This document shows, piece by piece, positions 56,601 to 64,000 of a stretch of 64,000 bases of DNA. The notes under the pieces were generated by a model that was given only the letters and a program-made list of their open reading frames with translations, had not been told where the DNA came from and ran no database searches. The translations under genes and the position numbers were made by a program. The stretch comes from Andalucia godoyi. Its lineage: Eukaryota > Discoba > Jakobea > Jakobida > Andaluciidae. The DNA lies in NCBI GenBank assembly GCA_009859145.1, contig VRVR01000048.1:1-64000 (forward strand), given 5' to 3'. Position 1 is the first letter of the stretch. Every line of letters begins with the position of its first letter.

Positions 56601-57226
56601 TTGTCCACCTCGTCCGTTGGCACCCCGTCAAGAAGGATTTCGCACTCTCGGTTCGAAAACGAAAGCAGCGAAGCAGATGACATTCTAGCGCGCAGAAAAT
56701 TCGCAATCTTTAGCGGAATTGGGATCTGATCAGACTCCTCCTCGTGCTCCTGCATCTGCTTTTGTTGCTTCTTCTGCTGCAGTTGCTGTACTGACTCATA
56801 CATTGGAAAGTTGTCGTGCGAAAGACCCTCCATGTAGTCCGAGGCGGCCGCCAGCATCTCCAGCTTATCCAGCACTGTGCATGCTCGCTGGAACCTCCTG
56901 ACCGCAGAGATCCATTCTTTGTGCATCTTTTCTTCCACGCGCGCCATTTCCGACACAAACCACACGAGATCGTCCAGATTCCGATCTCTGTCGTAAACCA
57001 CCCGCACGGCAGAGCAAAACTCATCGAATGTAAGCTGCGAAAACGAGTGTGGGTGCACATGAGCCATCCCTATTGCATGCATCGGGATCTCCAGTGACCC
57101 CAAAATGCGCGCAAGGTCTGCCGCAGAAATCGTGTTCGATGACGATGAGGGACGAAGCAGCGGCCATGCATTGCGGCACTGTTGCTCAAACGAAGCCGCC
57201 GCATCACTCGTCTGGTTCCGCTTCAT
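53633..57226 (-). CDS. Large protein of unknown function
   Basis: A 1197-residue protein. The N-terminal 150 residues are helical and contain an EF-hand-like helix pair without a Ca2+-binding loop (ISAADLARILGSLEIPM, then LTFDEFCSAVRVVYDRDRN). An almost pure Glu run of about 20 residues sits near residue 365. The middle and C-terminal regions are helical with Ser-rich linkers. No catalytic motif, transmembrane segment or recognised repeat. It may be a large HEAT-like scaffold. Length and uniform coding character make the gene secure; function is not assignable. The first ATG was used. Confidence 0.75.
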   Translation of the reverse strand: MKRNQTSDAAASFEQQCRNAWPLLRPSSSSNTISAADLARILGSLEIPMHAIGMAHVHPHSFSQLTFDEFCSAVRVVYDRDRNLDDLVWFVSEMARVEEKMHKEWISAVRRFQRACTVLDKLEMLAAASDYMEGLSHDNFPMYESVQQLQQKKQQKQMQEHEEESDQIPIPLKIANFLRARMSSASLLSFSNRECEILLDGVPTDEVDNWTKGLCEVANFASLLPLAHPASLLHNNKIPPTARQSKGSGNDHANDNGHENDAEGEAGRERRLSSWSVVQSRFMSLNDTVQKLVAHCVLASKGPLKHISEALDGILTRRYADLSSGGKSLEMARHPPESGTQGDRRKDRQHAQQEAEEEEEEEEEEEEEEEEAEATAVAEESAIVEWVSTMLGLVPSHTPIVYPSRDFPWILPFARAMFVPTRNFSDYAPRSIHALRNSQQQPHAASTTTTIAYLSPSLAVSPADATALCAVSRDDRLRQSRIDLFLAFPRPDLLVCDLDVAFAVFQLICKRLSIGNTHWDDHEPRTTLRALLLNGALILIAHAMQFSYSSDASADANDDVVDNSYAEESTSEQEAKSTISKHSARRSGVAGRTVARSHAEVMSAQYRFFLQNILRPLVRSCLDLLDPISGSQRPCLPFEHRFRELDFVDPLAPRSFYAEDQLDALVVGPVDQEKAVVALGTIVKLVPPAFVGEALAASPSAWNVLWSSLLRVGLERIDRSLVEPCLFATPRNCISVKQAVSKRFKWWRLLQCLDDHKNICARVAPAKPPRLSLVIRTFEAWSTTFAILASQKSAKSVAPASSSGSVIGESTFLSRLAEEEGLLSDVLSSLMARCVLNLESYPQFAVESILLPMNRYHCAKHPLDAFSIPSVLKDPKPSTVPITANSKKPTSSSSSAQKAPPISIAEATSPENRYLLLPSLTIPHHTSRCDSLLSFLSVWMNACVALEAAISSRSSEVSNLFGAFTSSLLLVHVSVPPFSIETKSDEDRFVTALDGWKRRVASVLKFGLVEAHAYDSREFAVSLVRKNHVNAPKQHSSFVAQDLGSTVNSIGSTSTTDTLPTHQRASSANASVRRPNPRAARLRLSSAPSVHPQHSGTDFIDPADGDDEEDEASLVVTVKSPVSPLVHAVSSEVSDQGPEAVRIQLIRGSIPDVVQSESDFMAARVSGVWWKLCVGFDAVPERILKEGFALRQRHLYK

Positions 57227-58283
57227 TCAACAAACACCCCGTAAAAATAATGGTGATTATAATGATGAATATGATGCTGGTGGTAGTGGATGCGAGACTA
57301 ACCAAAAAAAGGGGGAGGGAACTATGAGGAAGAAAAACACGGTTCAAACTTTATATATATACGCTTTGTGAATTCCTCATTTAAAGTAATGAAAAAAAGA
57401 ACGGGGTCGTTTGAACGAAATTGGTCGAGAGGGGGAAATCGACAGATTTCGACAAGAACGTTTGCAAAGAGCACAACTTTGCGGGTGAACTACAGGCGGT
57501 GGAGGCGCTTTTTCGAGTTGAAAATTGCAGAGGGCGGGTATCCGTTATGGCCTGCTTGGACGTCACAACTTTCAACGATCCCGGTTTGCTGGATATGGAC
57601 GCGTATCCGGGTTGCATGGTGCCCCGGCATGCAATCTGACGGCACGCGAAGGCCTAACGTTTTTCGGCGGATTCTTCCACTCTGGGCGTGTGCTCGGGCG
57701 ACGGAGTCCGAGGGCGTGCATTTTTGTGGAGTGGGCAGAGCTGCGGGGTAGCCTTGTGCTCCGGTGGCGCACCCCCCGTGCGTTGTCTTGTGTCCGGGCG
57801 GGTCTCCGATGATCAGAAAACACGGTCATCACCAACCATTAGCGTTCTGATCGGACTTCTGCCAGCTTCTTGTGCAAGCAAAACCACCTCGAGTGCAAAA
57901 ATAACTCAAGATGTCGTAGCAGAACTCGGTGACGCGAACCCCGCACGGCGCACATTCATCTGGTCTCGATCGTTTGCTTCGCATCTCTCCGTCATCGTGT
58001 GTGTGCAACTTACAAGTTTGCACATTCTTACTGGACGAAACGGACGAGATGGCTGGCGATTCGTGATTGTGAGCGTTGGACAAGACACACATCAGGGAAT
58101 ACTAACGCACTGTTGGCTACATCACAGTTCCAGGCTCGAACGCTCTTCACCGTCTTACTTGTCGTCCGTTCTGTTCTTTCCCCCCCCCCCCCCCCCCCCC
58201 TCTCTCCTTTGCTCCTTTTGCTCTCTGTTCCTTACCCGTGTTTTTCCCAACAAAAAAGCAAGAAAGATTCTTGAGAAGAGCCC
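57227..58283. other. Spacer between divergent large genes, with a poly-C run
   Basis: About 1 kb. Holds a run of 21 C residues at 58180-58200, 83 bp upstream of the PAS-protein start. Open frames on both strands (about 57389-57751 plus, 57381-57617 minus) have no domain, and their composition is not convincing. Probably two promoters and 5' leaders. Confidence 0.4.
58180..58200. repeat. Poly-C tract (21 C)
   Basis: A homopolymer of 21 C residues in the presumed 5' leader of the PAS gene. The reverse strand is poly-G and could form G-quadruplex-like structures. The exact length may be affected by sequencing. Confidence 0.85.
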
Positions 58284-61200
58284 ATGGAAAACTCTGAAAT
58301 TGGGTCCTCGACGATTGCTCTGGGAGAAGAAGAGTCTCTTCAGTATGGGCCGTTAGAAGAGTTCATCTACAACGTCACTCTGGATGCTGGTCGCTTGCGA
58401 TTCCGGCGTCTGATCCAGTATTTTGGCGCATTTATCTGCTGGATGCAACTTTTATCCTTTGCTGCCTCCCCTTATCTTCCGTGGGATGGAAGCGGCGCAA
58501 GTACGTACAACTCCGGCTCGACGATCTCCGAAATCCTCTTTGTCCTCCGAGGAATACGGACCTTCACTCCGGAATCCTATTACGCAGACTACGCCGCAGT
58601 CACTGTGCATTTTTCGCTGGCGTGCATCGCTGTCCTGTTTCTGCTGAGCTTGTGGTTTACTGTGTACCGGCTGAACGCAGGCGGAAACCCGCGACTATCC
58701 GCCGTCTACCGACCGATACTTCAAATTTTCAATACATACCCAGTCCTCTTTGCTCCTGTCTTCGCAGGACTCATGGCCGTGTGGAGATGCGATTTCAGTG
58801 TATCTGGAGCCGACGGAATTCCTCGAATTGGCTTGCCATCGCAGTTGTGCTTTGCCACTCCGAATGTAATCCTCCTTGCTTTTTCGGCATTCGCCGCGAT
58901 TCTGCTGATCCCCACCGTTTTCTTCTTTGCGCTCTTTTCGTACGACACTCGCCCGATTTCTAAAAATGACTTCGCAAGCATTGCAGGAATGCACCCCGCA
59001 TTCTTCACTGCGGCGATTGCGACCCTGTCGATCGTGGAAGTGATTTCTGTACCGCTCACGTACTTTGCCTTGCCAGTCGCATCGATTCTGATGTTCGGTT
59101 TCCAACTCCGCAAGAGCTTGATTCGATTTCCATTTTACTGCCCCCGAACGAACCATCTGTGCCACTCGGCGCTCTCCGTTGTGGTTTGTGTTTCATTCTT
59201 TGGACTGATTGCAGCCGGTGCACAGTCCACCTCCGTGTTTTATGTGATGATCGCCCTTGTTCCGTTCAGCGGTGTCGGTGGTTACTACTGGTCAAAACGG
59301 CAGCTGACGATTATCCGCACGCTTCGGACATCGGCTTTCAAGTTTGAGGCACAAGCAGATGTTTTGGCAACTATGCCCTCGGGAATGTCCTCCGTGTGGG
59401 GAACCGAAGACGAAAATGCAATTCAGCTTCCTATTGCCAACGCGTTCCATGTGGAAGTGTATGCACGAACGACACAGCAGTCCGACTCCTGTGCATCCTC
59501 TGCTTGCGTGTCGCACTCCTCGATCGTGCCAGAAAACACAAATAGCGAGAACGGATCCGCTAGAAGTCGCACTCCGTCATTTGCCAAAAACGTCCCCATG
59601 TATGGACAAGGAGAGCACTCTCAGGCAGTCGAAGTGCTGGACCTCGTATTCAAACTTGGAAAGGACCTGTTTCCCAATTCTGCGTTTGTGGATTGTGCGC
59701 ACGCGCTGTACGTCCTTGCGTTTTCGTCAAACACCAGACAGGCCTTTCGTTTGTCTTCGGATGCCGCGCAGCACACTACGACCCTCGTCGACCGGTACAT
59801 GCTGTACTGCGTTCGGCGGCAGATTTCCGAAATTGAAGATGGTCGAGGAGGAGAAGACAACCTGCGCAGACGTCTTGCGGTTGCAAAAAAGCACCAAACC
59901 CTGTGTCGAGTGGCGCTGAGAAAATTCTGGTCCATGATTCTCAAGGAGAATGTAGACGAAAGCCAGCTGCCAAAGATCATCTCCTTGGTCGCAGAACACG
60001 AGCAGGAAGCGGAGAGACTATTTCGCAGAATCCTCGCCGAGTACGGGAATTCTCCGAGAGTGCTGCGCGCATACGGGGAATTCTTGCTTGAAATTCGCCA
60101 AGAGGAGATTCTGAGCAAGTTGTTCTTCCAAAAAGCCGAGGTCGCGGAGGAAAGCGGCGGAGATGCGACGGCAAACGAATCTGAATTCCAGAAGCGGTTG
60201 CGCCGTGCAGGAGCCATTTCCGAGTGCATTGGCTCTCTCTCCGCTGGGCCCTATGATACGGAAGACGAAGACGACGAAGGGAGAGACTTTGAGCGCAATG
60301 GCACTGTCGATGTGGAGGTCGGGAAGCCTGGCTCAAAGTCTGTCATCGTGGACTCGGGCTTTGACAACTCCGTTGAAGCTGCATCGCCGCAGAATCCCCA
60401 AGGTCGAAAAACCTCCAAGGCTCTGGAGTGTGTGCATTCTGTCCAGCAAGGCTGGTCTTCGAGTTTCGTAGTCGGGGACATCCGCGAGAACGCGGAGCAA
60501 GCCGAGTCACAGAAACGCAGCTCCAGACACCCCAGTTCCCCCGGGTCTTTTGAGTCTCGGAGGGTATCGATGGACAGTCCGGACAATGCAATGGTCGTGC
60601 TGGGGCGGAGCCGTCGTCGCTCTTCGAAAGGTGATGGTGGTGCCAGTGACAGGCACTGCAGTAACCACAACATCAGCAATAATGACGACAACCATTCTGT
60701 CGCCTCTGCGGGTGTCAGGAGCATTAGCGGCAGCAAACGTCAGTACTCAACAGCTGGGTCTTCCGTGGAATCGGACAGCAGCGTAACAGGACGAGCAATG
60801 GAGCGCCATATTCTGATGGGTGAAATTCGAAAGGGGTTTCACAAGCAAGCGCGAACGCTGCAGATTGCTTCCATTCTGATTGTCGTGGTTTTCGTAATCC
60901 TGCTGATTCTCTCGTATACTTTCTTCCAATCGTTCTTGACCACGATTACATCTCACGTGGCGAACTTGGAAGACCGCGGGAGTGCGCGCTCGGAGTCGCA
61001 GACGGCTCTGGTGTACGCAAAGTTGCTGCAACAGTATTCTGCAGCCAACGCAAACGGGAATCCGTCACCTTCGTATGTCGGCTACTTGGAAAAGGTGACA
61101 GGATCTTCTACGCACATGGCAACGTCTGTGACAGGCATCTTTGACTCGTTCTCAGGTAGTTTCTCCTCATCGGAACGTGCCTTCTGGACAAACAACGTAG

Positions 61201-64000
61201 GAAGCCGGAACTCCTTCTTTGTTCCTTTCGCTGCGAACGGAACTCTTTGGTACTCGCCGGCGAGCTTCTCCTTCCTCTCCATGACTGCGACGTACTCCAG
61301 CAATCTCAATTCTTTGGGAAGCATGAGCGCCTCCAGTATCGCCAGCCAGATGCAAGCGTGGTCCACGCGATCTACAAACTATGACTTCCTTGCTGTAATC
61401 AAGAACGGTGTGACATCTGTTTCCAGTGTGTTCAATGAGATGACCGCAAAATACGGTGTCCAAGCGCTTCGAGAGTATCTCTCGTCCAGCTTGCTCTTTC
61501 TGGGTGTGTTCTTTGCATGCGTGGTAGTAGCAATTGTGGCCCTTGGTCTCGCAGTATTCTTGCCGCTGTACCGAAGAGAAGTGAAGAACCACCACGCGGC
61601 GCTGCGGCTGTTTGGAATTGTTCCGAAGCCAGTCTTGAAAAGGATTGCAAAATCATTTAAAAAGGCAAAAACTGACGATGTCGAAAGCGCAGAGAAGGAA
61701 ATCCAGATGGACATGGTGGACTTTTCCGAGCAGTCTTCCTCGTCCGTGCTGGACTCTCAAAGCGACGCATCCGTGGTGTCTGCTCTGTGGTTCCGATTTG
61801 GAGTGGTTGTGCTGTGGTTCATTTGCGCAGCGTCGAGTTTTATCGTAATTGCAGCAGTATCAGAAGGTACCCTGTCCTCTGCGGGTGCCGTCGCAAACCT
61901 GGCGGCGGAAAGAACATCGCTAGTTCGGCAGCTGCACTATCTCTCCGCAGAATGGTTCTCCCCTTCCGTTCCCATGGAGAACTCGACAACGTTCGATCTC
62001 AGTGGAGCATTTCCTTTTGCCAGTGTCGAAGGTCTGCAGAACACCATTGTTGAAAAGCTGCAGAGATTGCGGGCCGTGTACAATGCACTGAGTTATGGAG
62101 ATGCCGCGCTTGACATCCCGTCGTCCGCGTCGTTGAGTAACTATGCAGAGCAGAAGTCCCTTATGAATGATCGTCGATGCTCGGTCGCTTCTGCCACGTT
62201 CACCGATGGCTCTGTTCCCATTGCAGCAATCCAGTGCATGTCGATGGACCAGTTGGTTTTTTCGTTTGCAGATCAGATTCAGCGCTTGATCTCGGCGACG
62301 TCGCCCTCGAGTATCATGCCATCGTCCTCTTCTTCTTCCTCGGCTGCATCGCAGGCGTACATGACGGCAATTGAATACATGAGCTTGAATGATTTGGCCA
62401 CTCTTCTGCGCATCTCGACGGACAGGGTGGCCAAAGAGCGAAACAGTGCCCTGAAGACTTATTCGCTTATTGCAACCGCTTGCTTTGGTGTGATGCTGCC
62501 AGTTGGGATTGTCATTGCAGTCTTGTTGATCGGTCAAGGACTCTCGCGGCTCCAGGAGGACCACATTCACACAAAGAAGCTGCTGCTGCTGCTGCCTTCG
62601 GAGACTATCAACGGAACTCCCGTCATTCTGAACTTCCTGCTGTCAGGAAAGCGCGTCGATGAACTGAAACTGCAAGAGTCCTTGAAAGAGGAACAGGAGA
62701 AGACTAGAGCCATTCTACAAAACACTTCGGATGGTGTGGTGGTTGCAGATGATTCCGGAATGATTGAGATGGTGAACAATGCAATGTCCAAGATCTTCCA
62801 GTACAAACATGAGGATCTGATTGGTGCAAACATCAAAATCATTCTTCCCCAAGACCTGGCAGAGCGCCATGATCAGCTAATCAAGAACTACGTTGAAAAT
62901 CCCAATCGCACGTCGAAGCTCGTTGGCCGGTCCCTCGAGCATCCTGCCGTTCGAATGGACGGTAGTGTTGTGCCGGTGCGAGTTACTCTAACGGAGGCGA
63001 ACATCAACAAGAAGCGTTTGTTTTGTGCTTTCATCCAGGACTTGACAAACATTCAGAAAGAAAAACTTGAAATGCAGTCACAGCTTCTCCGCATCGAGAC
63101 TGTGATGAAAGCGACCACGGAAGGAATCTTCATCACGGACGAAGCAGGGAACATTCAGTCCATCAACGACGCAGCTTCCAGAATGTTTGGTTACTCGAAA
63201 GAAGAAATGTGCGGCCAGAACGTGAAGACGCTGATGCCCGAGCCGCATCGCTCCCAACATGACAGCTATCTCGAAAACTACTTGGCGACCGGAAAATCAA
63301 AGATTATTGCAAATGGGCGAGAAGTGGTAGCAGTCAAAAAGAACGGAGAGCCGATCTCAGTTTTTGTGAACGTGCTGCACGGTAAGTTGGAGCAATCCAG
63401 GTATCTGGCAGACGGTTCATCCGACACGACTTGCGCTGCCGCTGCCGCTGCCTTTTTTGCGGCGTTTGTTCGTGACCTCACCGAGACAAAACGAAAGGAG
63501 GACGATCTCATCCTGAACAATGAGAAGATCCAGGCAGTTATCAAAGCGTCCAGAGACGGGGTCGTTGTCTGCGACGATCGCGGAATCATCGAATCCGTCA
63601 ATCCGTCCTTCTCCGACCTTCTTGGCTATTCTCGTGACGAAGTGCTGGGACAAAACATTCGCATGCTCGTTCCACTTGCGCATCGGATGGCACACGACGA
63701 CTACATCAAGACATACCTCAAGACCGGCCAGTCGAATGTCGTCGGTTCCGGAAAGGACATTGAGGCGGTCACAAAGTCTGGTAAATCCATTCCCGTTTAC
63801 CTCACAGTTCGCGAAGGTCGTGTTCGTGATCGTCGCTTCTTTGCAGCATTTCTGAGGGACACTCAGGAACAAGTGCGAGTGCTTCGAGAAAAAGAAGACA
63901 AACTGGACGTTTTCAAGAGCGTTCTCACCAGTGTCGTCCCTCCCACTGTTGCAGAAAAGCTCATTCAGGATCTGGAATCGTCAGCGTCAGCGTCGGCGTC
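58284..64000 (+). CDS. Large membrane PAS-domain sensor, probably a nucleotide cyclase, 3' truncated by window
   Basis: The frame is open from the ATG at 58284 to the window edge, about 1905 residues. The N-terminal half has many hydrophobic helices (FGAFICWMQLLSFAASPYL, TVHFSLACIAVLFLLSLWF) followed by helical soluble sequence. Two later membrane segments (ASILIVVVFVILLILSYTFF and FLGVFFACVVVAIVALGLAV) flank an extracytoplasmic-type region. Three PAS domains follow at residues about 1477-1590, 1605-1735 and 1750-1865, each with DGVVVADDSG-type and FGYSKEEMCGQNV-type strings. The last visible residues, SVVPPTVAEKLIQDLE, resemble the helix that leads into class III cyclases. It matches the TmcB-like architecture of protists. 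The cyclase is inferred because it lies beyond the window. Confidence 0.85.
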   Translation, partial: MENSEIGSSTIALGEEESLQYGPLEEFIYNVTLDAGRLRFRRLIQYFGAFICWMQLLSFAASPYLPWDGSGASTYNSGSTISEILFVLRGIRTFTPESYYADYAAVTVHFSLACIAVLFLLSLWFTVYRLNAGGNPRLSAVYRPILQIFNTYPVLFAPVFAGLMAVWRCDFSVSGADGIPRIGLPSQLCFATPNVILLAFSAFAAILLIPTVFFFALFSYDTRPISKNDFASIAGMHPAFFTAAIATLSIVEVISVPLTYFALPVASILMFGFQLRKSLIRFPFYCPRTNHLCHSALSVVVCVSFFGLIAAGAQSTSVFYVMIALVPFSGVGGYYWSKRQLTIIRTLRTSAFKFEAQADVLATMPSGMSSVWGTEDENAIQLPIANAFHVEVYARTTQQSDSCASSACVSHSSIVPENTNSENGSARSRTPSFAKNVPMYGQGEHSQAVEVLDLVFKLGKDLFPNSAFVDCAHALYVLAFSSNTRQAFRLSSDAAQHTTTLVDRYMLYCVRRQISEIEDGRGGEDNLRRRLAVAKKHQTLCRVALRKFWSMILKENVDESQLPKIISLVAEHEQEAERLFRRILAEYGNSPRVLRAYGEFLLEIRQEEILSKLFFQKAEVAEESGGDATANESEFQKRLRRAGAISECIGSLSAGPYDTEDEDDEGRDFERNGTVDVEVGKPGSKSVIVDSGFDNSVEAASPQNPQGRKTSKALECVHSVQQGWSSSFVVGDIRENAEQAESQKRSSRHPSSPGSFESRRVSMDSPDNAMVVLGRSRRRSSKGDGGASDRHCSNHNISNNDDNHSVASAGVRSISGSKRQYSTAGSSVESDSSVTGRAMERHILMGEIRKGFHKQARTLQIASILIVVVFVILLILSYTFFQSFLTTITSHVANLEDRGSARSESQTALVYAKLLQQYSAANANGNPSPSYVGYLEKVTGSSTHMATSVTGIFDSFSGSFSSSERAFWTNNVGSRNSFFVPFAANGTLWYSPASFSFLSMTATYSSNLNSLGSMSASSIASQMQAWSTRSTNYDFLAVIKNGVTSVSSVFNEMTAKYGVQALREYLSSSLLFLGVFFACVVVAIVALGLAVFLPLYRREVKNHHAALRLFGIVPKPVLKRIAKSFKKAKTDDVESAEKEIQMDMVDFSEQSSSSVLDSQSDASVVSALWFRFGVVVLWFICAASSFIVIAAVSEGTLSSAGAVANLAAERTSLVRQLHYLSAEWFSPSVPMENSTTFDLSGAFPFASVEGLQNTIVEKLQRLRAVYNALSYGDAALDIPSSASLSNYAEQKSLMNDRRCSVASATFTDGSVPIAAIQCMSMDQLVFSFADQIQRLISATSPSSIMPSSSSSSSAASQAYMTAIEYMSLNDLATLLRISTDRVAKERNSALKTYSLIATACFGVMLPVGIVIAVLLIGQGLSRLQEDHIHTKKLLLLLPSETINGTPVILNFLLSGKRVDELKLQESLKEEQEKTRAILQNTSDGVVVADDSGMIEMVNNAMSKIFQYKHEDLIGANIKIILPQDLAERHDQLIKNYVENPNRTSKLVGRSLEHPAVRMDGSVVPVRVTLTEANINKKRLFCAFIQDLTNIQKEKLEMQSQLLRIETVMKATTEGIFITDEAGNIQSINDAASRMFGYSKEEMCGQNVKTLMPEPHRSQHDSYLENYLATGKSKIIANGREVVAVKKNGEPISVFVNVLHGKLEQSRYLADGSSDTTCAAAAAAFFAAFVRDLTETKRKEDDLILNNEKIQAVIKASRDGVVVCDDRGIIESVNPSFSDLLGYSRDEVLGQNIRMLVPLAHRMAHDDYIKTYLKTGQSNVVGSGKDIEAVTKSGKSIPVYLTVREGRVRDRRFFAAFLRDTQEQVRVLREKEDKLDVFKSVLTSVVPPTVAEKLIQDLESSASASA

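Noticed and set aside
57389-57751. A 120-codon plus-strand frame in the spacer before the PAS gene
   Set aside because: Arg/Trp-rich, no domain, and the opposite strand is equally open; not enough to call a gene.
1-64000. CRISPR arrays, bacterial operons, ribosomal RNA or organelle DNA
   Set aside because: No regularly spaced repeats with unique spacers, no ribosome-binding-site pattern and no rRNA-like sequence were seen. Gene content is nuclear eukaryotic.

Overview
The window is nuclear DNA from a compact, intron-poor unicellular eukaryote. Most genes are single long reading frames with family-typical eukaryotic products (ORC3, VPS51, TAF2, gp210, elongin C, DENR, a Rab32-type GTPase). 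Spacers are usually 20-500 bp, genes lie on both strands, and convergent genes nearly touch or overlap. The only splice junction I can prove is a 129-bp GT-AG intron in the Rab gene. Serine homopolymers and short tandem repeats are common. I cannot place the organism taxonomically from sequence alone; the gene set suggests a free-living heterotrophic protist.

Layout. 1-4.7 kb: a broken or frameshifted AAA+ ATPase, a multi-pass membrane protein, an AGC kinase with DFD in place of DFG, and DENR. 4.9-16 kb: a TPR-like protein, an unknown protein, an OMS1-like mitochondrial methyltransferase, a small membrane protein, a STAR/KH RNA-binding protein, an N-myristoylation candidate and ORC3. 16-27 kb: VPS51, an intact Tc1/mariner-type transposon (18702-21040) 24 bp past the VPS51 stop, a 1582-residue TAF2, and a short-chain dehydrogenase. 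27-39 kb: gp210, a phosphatidylserine-synthase-like enzyme whose 3' end overlaps gp210, an unknown membrane protein, an ankyrin protein, and an MscS channel with an EF-hand-like loop. 39-47 kb: a secreted RCC1-repeat protein, a C2orf69 homologue, two coiled-coil proteins and a LYR protein. 47-64 kb: an LRR multi-pass receptor, elongin C, AcpS, Rab32-like GTPase, a 1197-residue unknown protein, and a PAS-rich membrane protein that runs off the window.

The neighbours do not form one pathway. They are ordinary housekeeping and signalling genes (replication, transcription, endosome-Golgi tethering, nuclear pore, mitochondria, sensing).

The most unusual items are the TAF2 tail, which appears to carry three tandem cyclophilin-like (TM1367-type) domains; the complete transposon with 63-bp inverted repeats and an apparent 4-bp TAAT duplication; a perfect 16-bp hairpin followed by a T6 run at 46.1 kb; recurring 7-bp-period microsatellites upstream of genes; and the membrane PAS protein that probably continues into a nucleotide cyclase.
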